A stretch of 64,000 bases of DNA from Cladorhizidae sp. MBARI D1340-BT2. Taxonomy: Eukaryota; Porifera; Demospongiae; Poecilosclerida; Cladorhizidae. Under the pieces are notes generated by a model that worked only from the letters and a program-made list of their open reading frames with translations, did not search any database and was not told where the DNA came from. The position numbers and the translations under genes were made by a program. Shown here one piece after another: positions 36,958 to 51,369 of this stretch (position 1 is its first letter; each line of letters opens with the position of its first letter). Location of the stretch: the NCBI GenBank assembly GCA_028752905.1, contig JAQNBH010000002.1, positions 26,829,932 through 26,893,931 on the forward strand, written 5' to 3'.

Positions 36958-39477
36958 AACATGTTTAGCATCAAGTAAGAGTACAATTCATAACTGCCCT
37001 AATTAACAAGACCAAAGTCCCAGATTTTGTCAACTGATAGAGAAGGCCCTTATCTGCAACATGTGAACAGATTATCAATAAATGTAGTGGTTTTTCACTG
37101 GCAGGCCACCGCTTTGACAACTGGAAAACGCCAGGAAAAATCACAAACCTTACCACTTCAAATCATCATAACTTCCTAATACTTAGAGTACTCAAAACTT
37201 TGGCACATACAAAAGACAGATAATTAGAAGGGCCATCCGGTGATATAAAAATTATCTTTTTGGGGTAAAGTGTAGAATAGTTATGAGCTTCACGGCAAAA
37301 AAACAAGATTTTCGGGGGGGAAATGAGAAACATATAGACCAAATTAGGGCAAATATCAAGAACATGTTTAGCATCAAGTAAGAGTACAATTCATAACTGC
37401 CCTAATTAACAAGACCAAAGTCCCAGATTTTGTCAACTGATAGAGAAGGCCCTTATCTGCAACATGTGAACAGATTATCAATAAATGTAGTGGTTTTTCA
37501 CTGGCAGGCCACCGCTTTGGCAACTGGAAAACGCCAGGAAAAATCCCAAACCTTAACACTTCAAATCACCATAACTTGCTAATACTTAGAGTACTCAAAT
37601 TTAGGCACGTACAAAAGACAGATAATTAGAAGGGCTATCCGGTGATATAAAAATTATCTTTTTTGGATAAAGTGTAGAAAAGTTATGAGCTTCACGGCCA
37701 AAAAACAAGATTTTCGGGGGGAAAATGAGAAACATATAGACCAAATTAGGGCAAATATCAAGAACATGTTTAGCATCAAGTAAGAGTACAATTCATAACT
37801 GCCCTAATTAACAAGACCAAAGTCCCAGATTTTGTCAACTGATAGAGAAGGCCCTTATCTGCAACATGTGAACAGATTATCAATAAATGTAGTGGTTTTT
37901 CACTGGCAGGCCACCGCTTTGGCAACTGGAAAACGCCAGGAAAAATCCCAAACCTTACCACTTCAAATCACCATAACTTCCTAATACTTAGAGTACTCAA
38001 AATTTTGGCACGTACAAAAGACATATAATTAGAAGGGCTATTCGGTGATATAAAAATTATCTTTTTTGGATAAAGTGTAGAAAAGTTATGAGCTTCACGG
38101 CAAAAAAACAAGATTTTCGGGGGGAAAATGAGAAACATATAGACCAAATTAGGGCAAATATCAAGAACATGTTTAGCATCAAGTAAGAGTACAATTCATA
38201 ACTGCCCTAATTAACAAGACCAAAGTCCCAGATTTTGTCAACTGATAGAGAAGGCCCTTATCTGCAACATGTGAACAGATTATCAATAAATGTAGTGGTT
38301 TTTCACTGGCAGGCCACCGCTTTGGCAACTGGAAAACGCCAGGAAAAATCCCAAACCTTACCACTTCAAATCACCATAACTTGCTAATACTTAGAGTACT
38401 CAAAATTTTGACACGTACAAAAGACAGACAATTAGAAGGGCTATTCGGTGATATAAAAATTATCTTTTTGGGGTAAAGTGTAGAAAAGTTATGAGCTTCA
38501 CGGCAAAAAAACAAGATTTTCGGGGGGAAAATGAGAAACATATAGACCCAATTAGGGCAAATATCAAGAACATGTTTAGCATCAAGTAAGAGTACAATTC
38601 ATAACTGCCCTAATTAACAAGACCAAAGTCCCAGATTTTGTCAACTGATAGAGAAGGCCCTTATCTGCAACATGTGAACAGATTATCAATAAATGTAGTG
38701 GTTTTTCACTGGCAGGCCACCGCTTTGGCAACTGGAAAACGCCAGGAAAAATCCCAAACCTTACCACTTCAAATCACCATAACTTGCTAATACTTAGAGT
38801 ACTCAAAATGTTGGCACGTATATAAGACAGATAATTAGAAGAGCTATCCGGTGATATAAAAATTATCTTTTTTGGGTAAAGTGTAGAAAAGTTATGAGCT
38901 TCACGGCAAAAAAACAAGATTTTCGGGGGGAAAATGAGAAACATATAGACCAAATTAGGGCAAATATCAAGATAGAGAACACATAATGAAACCTATCATT
39001 CGAATCATATCAAGTCCATTACAGTAAAGTGTGCAGAATATTATGGATGTTTGATATCAACAGAGAGCACAGAGAGAGACCTATCTTAATAGCTATATAT
39101 CAAGTTTATTCAGTGAAGTGTGGAGAATCTATTTAGCATCAAGAGAGAGCAGAGAGAAACCTATCTTGTGATTCTATCAAGTCCATTACTGTGAAGTATG
39201 CGGAATATACGGATGTTTGGTATCAAGAGAGAGAACAGAGAGAGGCCTACCTTTAGAGCTATATATCAAGTCTATTCAGTGAAGTGTGGAGAATCTATGA
39301 AGCTAACATGTTTAGCTCAAGATAGAGAACACTGAGAGATACCTATCTTGCAAGTCCATTACAGTGAAGTGTGCAGAATATATGGATGTTTGGTATCAAG
39401 AGAGAGCACTTGGAGAGTCCTATCTTAATAGCTGTATAACAAGTCTATTCAGTGAAGTGTGGATAATCTACGAAGCT
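36958..39477 (-). repeat. Higher-order repeat V-L-G-P-G-block (2520 bp)
   Basis: Cores at 36958 (V), 37361 (L), 37763 (G with GACATATAATT), 38166 (P) and 38569 (G, private ACGTATATAAGAC). Block at 38972-39477. Same plan as 32322-35243 without the b core. Confidence 0.86.
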
Positions 39478-41996
39478 AACATGTTTAGCATCAAGTAAGA
39501 GTACAATTCATAACTGCCCTAATTAACAAGACCAAAGTCCCAGATTTTGTCAACTGATAGAGAAGGCCCTTATCTGCAACATGTGAACAGATTATCAATA
39601 AATGTAGTGGTTTTTCACTGGCAGGCCACCGCTTTGGCAACTGGAAAACGCCAGGAAAAATCCCAAACCTTACCACTTCAAATCACCATAACTTGCTAAT
39701 ACTTAGAGTACTCAAAATTTTGACACGTACAAAAGACAGACAATTAGAAGGGCTATTCGGTGATATAAAAATTATCTTTTTTGGGTAAAGTGTAGAAAAG
39801 TTATGAGCTTCACGGCAAAAAAACAAGATTTTCGTGGGGGAAATGAGAAACATATAGACCAAATTAGGGCAAATATCAAGAACATGTTTAGCATCAAGTA
39901 AGAGTACAATTCATAACTGCCCTAATTAACAAGACCAAAGTCCCAGATTTTGTCAACTGATAGAGAAGGCCCTTATCTGCAACATGTGAACAGATTATCA
40001 ATAAATGTAGTGGTTTTCACTGGCAGGCCACCGCTTTGGCAACTGGAAAACGCCAGGAAAGATCCCAAACCTTACCACTTCAAATCATCATAACTTGCTA
40101 ATACTTAGAGTACTCAAAATTTTGGCACGTACAAAAGACATATAATTAGAAGGGCTATTCGGTGATATAAAAATTATCTTTTTTGGGTAAAGTGTAGAAA
40201 AGTTATGAGCTTCACGGCAAAAAAACAAGATTTTCGGGGGGAAAATGAGAAACATATAGACCAAATTAGGGCAAATATCAAGAACATGTTTAGCATCAAG
40301 TAAGAGTACAATTCATAACTGCCCTAATTAACAAGACCAAAGTCCCAGATTTTGTCAACTGATAGAGAAGGCCCTTATCTGCAACATGTGAACAGATTAT
40401 CAATAAATGTAGTGGTTTTTCACTGGCAGGCCACCGCTTTGGCAACTGGAAAACGCCAGGAAAAATCCCAAACCTTACCACTTCAAATCACCATAACTTG
40501 CTAATACTTAGAGTACTCAAAATTTTGACACGTACAAAAGACAGACAATTAGAAGGGCTATTCGGTGATATAAAAATTATCTTTTTTGGGTAAAGTGTAG
40601 AAAAGTTATGAGCTTCACGGCAAAAAAACAAGATTTTCGGGGGGAAAATGAGAAACATATAGACCAAATTAGGGCAAATATCAAGAACATGTTTAGCATC
40701 AAGTAAGAGTACAATTCATAACTGCCCTAATTAACAAGACCAAAGTCCCAGATTTTGTCAACTGATAGAGAAGGCCCTTATCTGCAACATGTGAACAGAT
40801 TATCAATAAATGTAGTGGTTTTCACTGGCAGGCCACCGCTTTGGCAACTGGAAAACGCCAGGAAAGATCCCAAACCTTACCACTTCAAATCACCATAACT
40901 TGCTAATACTTAGAGTACTCAAAATTTTGGCACGTACAAAAGACAGATAATTAGAAGGGCTATTCGGTGATATAAAAATTATCTTTTTTGGGTAAAGTGT
41001 AGAATAGTTATGAGCTTCACGGCAAAAAAACAAGATTTTCGGGGGGAAAATGAGAAACATATAGACCAAATTAGGGCAAATATCAAGAACATGTTTAGCA
41101 TCAAGTAAGAGTACAATTCATAACTGCCCTAATTAACAAGACCAAAGTCCCAGATTTTGTCAACTGATAGAGAAGGCCCTTATCTGCAACATGTGAACAG
41201 ATTATCAATAAATGTAGTGGTTTTTCACTGGCAGGCCACCGCTTTGGCAACTGGAAAACGCCAGGAAAAATCCCAAACCTTACCACTTCAAATCACCATA
41301 ACTTGCTAATACTTAGAGTACTCAAAATGTTGGCACGTATAAAAGACAGATAATTAGAAGAGCTATCCGGTGATATAAAAATTATCTTTTTTGGGTAAAG
41401 TGTAGAAAAGTTATGAGCTTCACGGCAAAAAAACAAGATTTTCGGGGGGGAAATGAGAAACATATAGACCAAATTAGGGCAAATATCAAGATAGAGAACA
41501 CATAATGAAACCTATCATTCGAATCATATCAAGTCCATTACAGTAAAGTGTGCAGAATATTATGGATGTTTGATATCAACAGAGAGCACAGAGAGAGACC
41601 TATCTTAATAGCTATATATCAAGTTTATTCAGTGAAGTGTGGAGAATCTATTTAGCATCAAGAGAGAGCAGAGAGAAACCTATCTTGTGATTCTATCAAG
41701 TCCATTACTGTGAAGTATGCGGAATATATGGATGTTTGGTATCAAGAGAGAGAACAGAGAGAGGCCTACCTTTAGAGCTATATATCAAGTCTATTCAGTG
41801 AAGTGTGGAGAATCTATGAAGCTAACATGTTTAGCTCAAGATAGAGAACACTGAGAGATACCTATCTTGCAAGTCCATTACAGTGAAGTGTGCAGAATAT
41901 ATGGATGTTTGGTATCAAGAGAGAGCACTTGGAGAGTCCTATCTTAATAGCTGTATAACAAGTCTATTCAGTGAAGTGTGGATAATCTACGAAGCT
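39478..41996 (-). repeat. Higher-order repeat P-b-P-b-G-block (2519 bp)
   Basis: Cores at 39478 (P), 39881 (b), 40283 (P), 40686 (b) and 41088 (G). Block at 41491-41996, with private ATATATGGATG in place of ATATACGGATG in monomer B2. Confidence 0.87.
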
Positions 41997-43710
41997 AACA
42001 TGTTTAGCATCAAGTAAGAGTACAATTCATAACTGCCCTAATTAACAAGACCAAAGTCCCAGATTTTGTCAACTGATAGAGAAGGCCCTTATCTGCAACA
42101 TGTGAACAGATTATCAATAAATGTAGTGGTTTTTCACTGGCAGGCCACCGCTTTGGCAACTGGAAAACGCCAGGAAAAATCCCAAACCTTACCACTTCAA
42201 ATCACCATAACTTGCTAATACTTAGAGTACTCAAAATTTTGACACGTACAAAAGACAGACAATTAGAAGGGCTATTCGGTGATATAAAAATTATCTTTTT
42301 TGGGTAAAGTGTAGAAAAGTTATGAGCTTCACGGCAAAAAAACAAGATTTTCGGGGGGAAAATGAGAAACATATAGACCAAATTAGGGCAAATATCAAGA
42401 ACATGTTTAGCATCAAGTAAGAGTACAATTCATAACTGCCCTAATTAACAAGACCAAAGTCCCAGATTTTGTCAACTGATAGAGAAGGCCCTTATCTGCA
42501 ACATGTGAACAGATTATCAATAAATGTAGTGGTTTTCACTGGCAGGCCACCGCTTTGGCAACTGGAAAACGCCAGGAAAGATCCCAAACCTTACCACTTC
42601 AAATCACCATAACTTGCTAATACTTAGAGTACTCAAAATTTTGGCACGTACAAAAGACAGATAATTAGAAGGGCTATTCGGTGATATAAAAATTATCTTT
42701 TTTGGGTAAAGTGTAGAATAGTTATGAGCTTCACGGCAAAAAAACAAGATTTTCGGGGGGAAAATGAGAAACATATAGACCAAATTAGGGCAAATATCAA
42801 GAACATGTTTAGCATCAAGTAAGAGTACAATTCATAACTGCCCTAATTAACAAGACCAAAGTCCCAGATTTTGTCAACTGATAGAGAAGGCCCTTATCTG
42901 CAACATGTGAACAGATTATCAATAAATGTAGTGGTTTTTCACTGGCAGGCCACCGCTTTGGCAACTGGAAAACGCCAGGAAAAATCCCAAACCTTACCAC
43001 TTCAAATCACCATAACTTGCTAATACTTAGAGTACTCAAAATGTTGGCACGTATAAAAGACAGATAATTAGAAGAGCTATCCGGTGATATAAAAATTATC
43101 TTTTTTGGGTAAAGTGTAGAAAAGTTATGAGCTTCACGGCAAAAAAACAAGATTTTCGGGGGGGAAATGAGAAACATATAGACCAAATTAGGGCAAATAT
43201 CAAGATAGAGAACACATAATGAAACCTATCATTCGAATCATATCAAGTCCATTACAGTAAAGTGTGCAGAATATTATGGATGTTTGATATCAACAGAGAG
43301 CACAGAGAGAGACCTATCTTAATAGCTATATATCAAGTTTATTCAGTGAAGTGTGGAGAATCTATTTAGCATCAAGAGAGAGCAGAGAGAAACCTATCTT
43401 GTGATTCTATCAAGTCCATTACTGTGAAGTATGCGGAATATACGGATGTTTGGTATCAAGAGAGAGAACAGAGAGAGGCCTACCTTTAGAGCTATATATC
43501 AAGTCTATTCAGTGAAGTGTGGAGAATCTATGAAGCTAACATGTTTAGCTCAAGATAGAGAACACTGAGAGATACCTATCTTGCAAGTCCATTACAGTGA
43601 AGTGTGCAGAATATATGGATGTTTGGTATCAAGAGAGAGCACTTGGAGAGTCCTATCTTAATAGCTGTATAACAAGTCTATTCAGTGAAGTGTGGATAAT
43701 CTACGAAGCT
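41997..43710 (-). repeat. Higher-order repeat P-b-G-block (1714 bp)
   Basis: Cores at 41997 (P), 42400 (b) and 42802 (G). Block at 43205-43710. It matches the last two-thirds of the preceding 2519-bp copy (40283 onward), so the neighbouring copy looks like this one with one extra P-b pair. Confidence 0.88.
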
Positions 43711-45826
43711 AACATGTTTAGCATCAAGTAAGAGTACAATTCATAACTGCCCTAATTAACAAGACCAAAGTCCCAGATTTTGTCAACTGATAGAGAAGGC
43801 CCTTATCTGCAACATGTGAACAGATTATCAATAAATGTAGTGGTTTTTCACTGGCAGGCCACCGCTTTGGCAACTGGAAAACGCCAGGAAAAATCCCAAA
43901 CCTTACCACTTCAAATCACCATAACTTGCTAATACTTAGAGTACTCAAAATTTTGGCACGTACAAAAGACAGATAATTAGAAGGGCTATTCGGTGATATA
44001 AAAATTATCTTTTTTAGGTAAAGTGTAGAAAAGTTATGAGCTTCACGGCAAAAAAACAAGATTTTCGGGGGGAAAATGAGAAACATATAGACCAAATTAG
44101 GGCAAATATCAAGAACATGTTTAGCATCAAGTAAGAGTACAATTCATAACTGCCCTAATTAACAAGACCAAAGTCCCAGATTTTGTCAACTGATAGAGAA
44201 GGCCCTTATCTGCAACATGTGAACAGATTATCAATAAATGTAGTGGTTTTCACTGGCAGGCCACCGCTTTGGCAACTGGAAAACGCCAGGAAAGATCCCA
44301 AACCTTACCACTTCAAATCACCATAACTTGCTAATACTTAGAGTACTTAAAATTTTGGCACGTACAAAAGACAGATAATTAGAAGAGCTATCCGGTGATA
44401 TAAAAATTATCTTTTTTGGGTAAAGTGTAGAATAGTTATGAGCTTCACGGCAAAAAAACAAGATTTTCGGGGGGGAAATGAGAAACATATAGACCAAATT
44501 AGGGCAAATATCAAGAACATGTTTAGCATCAAGTAAGAGTACAATTCATAACTGCCCTAATTAACAAGACCAAAGTCCCAGATTTTGTCAACTGATAGAG
44601 AAGGCCCTTATCTGCAACATGTGAACAGATTATCAATAAATGTAGTGGTTTTCACTGGCAGGCCACCGCTTTGGCAACTGGAAAACGCCAGGAAAGATCC
44701 CAAACCTTACCACTTCAAATCACCATAACTTGCTAATACTTAGAGTACTCAACATTTTGGCACGTACAAAAGACAGATAATTAGAAGGGCTATTCAGTGA
44801 TATAAAAATTATCTTTTTTGGGTAAAGTGTAGAAAAGTTATGAGCTTCACGGCAAAAAAAAAAGATTTTCGGGGGGAAAATGAGAAACATATAGACCAAA
44901 TTAGGGCAAATATCAAGAACATGTTTAGCATCAAGTAAGAGTACAATTCATAACTGCCCTAATTAACAAGACCAAAGTCCCAGATTTTGTCAACTGATAG
45001 AGAAGGCCCTTATCTGCAACATGTGAACAGATTATCAATAAATGTAGTGGTTTTTCACTGGCAGGCCACCGCTTTGGCAACTGGAAAACGCCAGGAAAAA
45101 TCCCAAACCTTACCACTTCAAATCACCATAACTTGCTAATACTTAGAGTACTCAAAATTTTGGTACGTATAAAAGACAGATAATTAGAAGAGCTATCCGG
45201 TGATATAAAAATTATCTTTTTTGGGTAAAGTGTAGAAAAGTTATGAGCTTCACGGCAAAAAAACAAGATTTTCGGGGGGAAAATGAGAAACATATAGACC
45301 AAATTAGGGCAAATATCAAGATAGAGAACACATAATGAAACCTATCATTCGAATCATATCAAGTCCATTACAGTAAAGTGTGCAGAATATTATGGATGTT
45401 TGATATCAACAGAGAGCACAGAGAGAGACCTATCTTAATAGCTATATATCAAGTTTATTCAGTGAAGTGTGGAGAATCTATTTAGCATCAAGAGAGAGCA
45501 GAGAGAAACCTATCTTGTGATTCTATCAAGTCCATTACTGTGAAGTATGCGGAATATACGGATGTTTGGTATCAAGAGAGAGAACAGAGAGAGGCCTACC
45601 TTTAGAGCTATATATCAAGTCTATTCAGTGAAGTGTGGAGAATCTATGAAGCTAACATGTTTAGCTCAAGATAGAGAACACTGAGAGATACCTATCTTGC
45701 AAGTCCATTACAGTGAAGTGTGCAGAATATATGGATGTTTGGTATCAAGAGAGAGCACTTGGAGAGTCCTATCTTAATAGCTGTATAACAAGTCTATTCA
45801 GTGAAGTGTGGATAATCTACGAAGCT
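43711..45826 (-). repeat. Higher-order repeat G-b-b-G-block (2116 bp)
   Basis: Cores at 43711 (G), 44114 (b), 44516 (b) and 44918 (G, TTGGTACGTAT). Block at 45321-45826. Two adjacent b cores; core 44516 has AAAAAAAAAGATTTTC in place of AAAAAAACAAG. Confidence 0.87.
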
Positions 45827-47941
45827 AACATGTTTAGCATCAAGTAAGAGTACAATTCATAACTGCCCTAATTAACAAGACCAAAGTCCCAGATTTTGTC
45901 AACTGATAGAGAAGGCCCTTATCTGCAACATGTGAACAGATTATCAATAAATGTAGTGGTTTTTCACTGGCAGGCCACCGCTTTGGCAACTGGAAAACGC
46001 CAGGAAAAATCCCAAACCTTACCACTTCAAATCACCATAACTTGCTAATACTTAGAGTACTCAAAATTTTGGCACGTACAAAAGACAGATAATTAGAAGG
46101 GCTATTCGATGATATAAAAATTATCTTTTTTGGGTAAAGTGTAGAAAAGTTATGAGCTTCACGGCAAAAAAACAAGATTTTCGGGGGGAAAATGAGAAAC
46201 ATATAGACCAAATTAGGGCAAATATCAAGAACATGTTTAGCATCAAGTAAGAGTACAATTCATAACTGCCCTAATTAACAAGACCAAAGTCCCAGATTTT
46301 GTCAACTGATAGAGAAGGCCCTTATCTGCAACATGTGAACAGATTATCAATAAATGTAGTGGTTTTCACTGGCAGGCCACCGCTTTGGCAACTGGAAAAC
46401 GCCAGGAAAGATCCCAAACCTTACCACTTCAAATCACCATAACTTGCTAATACTTAGAGTACTTAAAATTTTGGCACGTACAAAAGACAGATAATTAGAA
46501 GAGCTATCCGGTAATATAAAAATTATCTTTTTGGGGTAAAGTGTAGAATAGTTATGAGCTTCACGGCAAAAAAACAAGATTTTCGGGGGGGAAATGAGAA
46601 ACATATAGACCAAATTAGGGCAAATATCAAGAACATGTTTAGCATCAAGTAAGAGTACAATTCATAACTGCCCTAATTAACAAGACCAAAGTCCCAGATT
46701 TTGTCAACTGATAGAGAAGGCCCTTATCTGCAACATGTGAACAGATTATCAATAAATGTAGTGGTTTTCACTGGCAGGCCACCCTTTGGCAACTGGAAAA
46801 CGCCAGGAAAGATCCCAAACCTTACCACTTCAAATCACCATAACTTGCTAATACTTAGAGTACTCAAAATTTTGGCACGTACAAAAGACAGATAATTAGA
46901 AGGGCTATTCGGTGATATAAAAATTATCTTTTTTGGGTAAAGTGTAGAAAAGTTATGAGCTTCACGGCAAAAAAACAAGATTTTCGGGGGGAAAATGAGA
47001 AACATATAGACCAAATTAGGGCAAATATCAAGAACATGTTTAGCATCAAGTAAGAGTACAATTCATAACTGCCCTAATTAACAAGACCAAAGTCCCAGAT
47101 TTTGTCAACTGATAGAGAAGGCCCTTATCTGCAACATGTGAACAGATTATCAATAAATGTAGTGGTTTTTCACTGGCAGGCCACCGCTTTGGCAACTGGA
47201 AAACGCCAGGAAAAATCCCAAACCTTACCACTTCAAATCACCATAACTTGCTAATACTTAGAGTACTCAAAATTTTGGTACGTATAAAAGACAGATAATT
47301 AGAAGAGCTATCCGGTGATATAAAAATTATCTTTTTTGGGTAAAGTGTAGAAAAGTTATGAGCTTCACGGCAAAAAAACAAGATTTTCGGGGGGGAAATG
47401 AGAAACATATAGACCAAATTAGGGCAAATATCAAGATAGAGAACACATAATGAAACCTATCATTCGAATCATATCAAGTCCATTACAGTAAAGTGTGCAG
47501 AATATTATGGATGTTTGATATCAACAGAGAGCACAGAGAGAGACCTATCTTAATAGCTATATATCAAGTTTATTCAGTGAAGTGTGGAGAATCTATTTAG
47601 CATCAAGAGAGAGCAGAGAGAAACCTATCTTGTGATTCTATCAAGTCCATTACTGTGAAGTATGCGGAATATACGGATGTTTGGTATCAAGAGAGAGAAC
47701 AGAGAGAGGCCTACCTTTAGAGCTATATATCAAGTCTATTCAGTGAAGTGTGGAGAATCTACGAAGCTAACATGTTTAGCTCAAGATAGAGAACACTGAG
47801 AGATACCTATCTTGCAAGTCCATTACAGTGAAGTGTGCAGAATATATGGATGTTTGGTATCAAGAGAGAGCACTTGGAGAGTCCTATCTTAATAGCTGTA
47901 TAACAAGTCTATTCAGTGAAGTGTGGATAATCTACGAAGCT
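45827..47941 (-). repeat. Higher-order repeat G-b-b-G-block (2115 bp)
   Basis: Cores at 45827 (G), 46230 (b), 46632 (b, 401 bp) and 47033 (G). Block at 47436-47941. Core 46632 lost a G (GCCACCCTTTGG for GCCACCGCTTTGG). Core 47033 shares TTGGTACGTAT with 44918, marking a copy of the preceding repeat. The block has ATCTACGAAGC in A2, shared with the block at 51773. Confidence 0.88.
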
Positions 47942-49655
47942 AACATGTTTAGCATCAAGTAAGAGTACAATTCATAACTGCCCTAATTAACAAGACCAAA
48001 GTCCCAGATTTTGTCAACTGATAGAGAAGGCCCTTATCTGCAACATGTGAACAGATTATCAATAAATGTAGTGGTTTTTCACTGGCAGGCCACCGCTTTG
48101 GCAACTGGAAAACGCCAGGAAAAATCCCAAACCTTACCACTTCAAATCACCATAACTTGCTAATACTTAGAGTACTCAAAATTTTGGCACGTACAAAAGA
48201 CAGATAATTAGAAGGGCTATTCGGTGATATAAAAATTATCTTTTTTGGATAAAGTGTAGAAAAGTTATGAGCTTCACGGCAAAAAAACAAGATTTTCGGG
48301 GGGAAAATGAGAAACATATAGACCAAATTAGGGCAAATATCAAGAACATGTTTAGCATCAAGTAAGAGTACAATTCATAACTGCCCTAATTAACAAGACC
48401 AAAGTCCCAGATTTTGTCAACTGATAGAGCAGGCCCTTATCTGCAACATGTGAACAGATTATCAATAAATGTAGTGGTTTTCACTGGCAGGCCACCGCTT
48501 TGGCAACTGGAAAACGCCAGGAAAGATCCCAAACCTTACCACTTCAAATCACCATAACTTGCTAATACTTAGAGTACTTAAAATTTTGGCACGTACAAAA
48601 GACAGATAATTAGAAGAGCTATCCGGTAATATAAAAATTATCTTTTTGGGGTAAAGTGTAGAATAGTTATGAGCTTCACGGCAAAAAAACAAGATTTTCG
48701 GGGGGGAAATGAGAAACATATAGACCAAATTAGGGCAAATATCAAGAACATGTTTAGCATCAAGTAAGAGTACAATTCATAACTGCCCTAATTAACAAGA
48801 CCAAAGTCCCAGATTTTGTCAACTGATAGAGAAGGCCCTTATCTGCAACATGTGAACAGATTATCAATAAATGTAGTGGTTTTTCACTGGCAGGCCACCG
48901 CTTTGGCAACTGGAAAACGCCAGGAAAAATCCCAAACCTTACCACTTCAAATCACCATAACTTGCTAATACTTAGAGTACTCAAAATTTTGGCACGTATA
49001 AAAGACAGATAATTAGAAGAGCTATCCGGTGATATAAAAATTATCTTTTTTGGGTAAAGTGTAGAAAAGTTATGAGCTTCACGGCAAAAAAACAAGATTT
49101 TCGGGGGGAAAATGAGAAACATATAGACCAAATTAGGGCAAATATCAAGATAGAGAACACATAATGAAACCTATCATTCGAATCATATCAAGTCCATTAC
49201 AGTAAAGTGTGCAGAATATTATGGATGTTTGATATCAACAGAGAGCACAGAGAGAGACCTATCTTAATAGCTATATATCAAGTTTATTCAGTGAAGTGTG
49301 GAGAATCTATTTAGCATCAAGAGAGAGCAGAGAGAAACCTATCTTGTGATTCTATCAAGTCCATTACTGTGAAGTATGCGGAATATACGGATGTTTGGTA
49401 TCAAGAGAGAGAACAGAGAGAGGCCTACCTTTAGAGCTATATATCAAGTCTATTCAGTGAAGTGTGGAGAATCTATGAAGCTAACATGTTTAGCTCAAGA
49501 TAGAGAACACTGAGAGATACCTATCTTGCAAGTCCATTACAGTGAAGTGTGCAGAATATATGGATGTTTGGTATCAAGAGAGAGCACTTGGAGAGTCCTA
49601 TCTTAATAGCTGTATAACAAGTCTATTCAGTGAAGTGTGGATAATCTACGAAGCT
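47942..49655 (-). repeat. Higher-order repeat G-b-G-block (1714 bp)
   Basis: Cores at 47942 (G), 48345 (b, private GATAGAGCAGG) and 48747 (G). Block at 49150-49655. First of the regular 1714-bp copies of this zone. Confidence 0.88.
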
Positions 49656-51369
49656 AACATATTTAGCATCAAGTAAGAGTACAATTCATAACTGCCCTAA
49701 TTAACAAGACCAAAGTCCCAGATTTTGTCAACTGATAGAGAAGGCCCTTATCTGCAACATGTGAACAGATTATCAATAAATGTAGTGGTTTTTCACTGGC
49801 AGGCCACCGCTTTGGTAACTGGAAAACGCCAGGAAAAATCCCAAACCTTACCATTTTAAATCACCATAACTTGCTAATACTTAGAGTACTCAAAATTTTG
49901 GCACGTACAAAAGACAGATAATTAGAAGGGCTATTCGGTGATATAAAAATTATCTTTTTTGGATAAAGTGTAGAAAAGTTATGAGCTTCACGGCAAAAAA
50001 ACAAGATTTTCGGGGGGGAAATGAGAAACATATAGACCAAATTAGGGCAAATATCAAGAACATGTTTAGCATCAAGTAAGAGTACAATTCATAACTGCCC
50101 TAATTAACAAGACCAAAGTCCCAGATTTTGTCAACTGATAGAGAAGGCCCTTATCTGCAACATGTGAACAGATTATCAATAAATGTAGTGGTTTTCACTG
50201 GCAGGCCACCGCTTTGGCAACTGGAAAACGCCAGGAAAGATCCCAAACCTTACCACTTCAAATCACCATAACTTGCTAATACTTAGAGTACTTAAAATTT
50301 TGGCACGTACAAAAGACAGATAATTAGAAGAGCTATCCGGTAATATAAAAATTATCTTTTTGGGGTAAAGTGTAGAATAGTTATGAGCTTCACGGCAAAA
50401 AAACAAGATTTTCGGGGGGGAAATGAGAAACATATAGACCAAATTAGGGCAAATATCAAGAACATGTTTAGCATCAAGTAAGAGTACAATTCATAACTGC
50501 CCTAATTAACAAGACCAAAGTCCCAGATTTTGTCAACTGATAGAGAAGGCCCTTATCTGCAACATGTGAACAGATTATCAATAAATGTAGTGGTTTTTCA
50601 CTGGCAGGCCACCGCTTTGGCAACTGGAAAACGCCAGGAAAAATCCCAAACCTTACCACTTCAAATCACCATAACTTGCTAATACTTAGAGTACTCAAAA
50701 TTTTGGCACGTATAAAAGACAGATAATTAGAAGAGCTATCCGGTGATATAAAAATTATCTTTTTTGGGTAAAGTGTAGAAAAGTTATGAGCTTCACGGCA
50801 AAAAAACAAGATTTTCGGGGGGAAAATGAGAAACATATAGACCAAATTAGGGCAAATATCAAGATAGAGAACACATAATGAAACCTATCATTCGAATCAT
50901 ATCAAGTCCATTACAGTAAAGTGTGCAGAATATTATGGATGTTTGATATCAACAGAGAGCACAGAGAGAGACCTATCTTAATAGCTATATATCAAGTTTA
51001 TTCAGTGAAGTGTGGAGAATCTATTTAGCATCAAGAGAGAGCAGAGAGAAACCTATCTTGTGATTCTATCAAGTCCATTACTGTGAAGTATGCGGAATAT
51101 ACGGATGTTTGGTATCAAGAGAGAGAACAGAGAGAGGCCTACCTTTAGAGCTATATATCAAGTCTATTCAGTGAAGTGTGGAGAATCTATGAAGCTAACA
51201 TGTTTAGCTCAAGATAGAGAACACTGAGAGATACCTATCTTGCAAGTCCATTACAGTGAAGTGTGCAGAATATATGGATGTTTGGTATCAAGAGAGAGCA
51301 CTTGGAGAGTCCTATCTTAATAGCTGTATAACAAGTCTATTCAGTGAAGTGTGGATAATCTACGAAGCT
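49656..51369 (-). repeat. Higher-order repeat G-b-G-block (1714 bp)
   Basis: Cores at 49656 (G), 50059 (b) and 50461 (G). Block at 50864-51369. Core 49656 has three private changes (ACATATTTAGC, TTTGGTAACTGG, CCATTTTAAATC) that recur exactly 1714 bp later at 51370. Confidence 0.9.

Noticed and set aside
46701..46895. 64-codon + strand reading frame in a right-array core
   Set aside because: TTG start, opened only by a single-base loss (GCCACCCTTTGG) in one core. It runs through satellite sequence.
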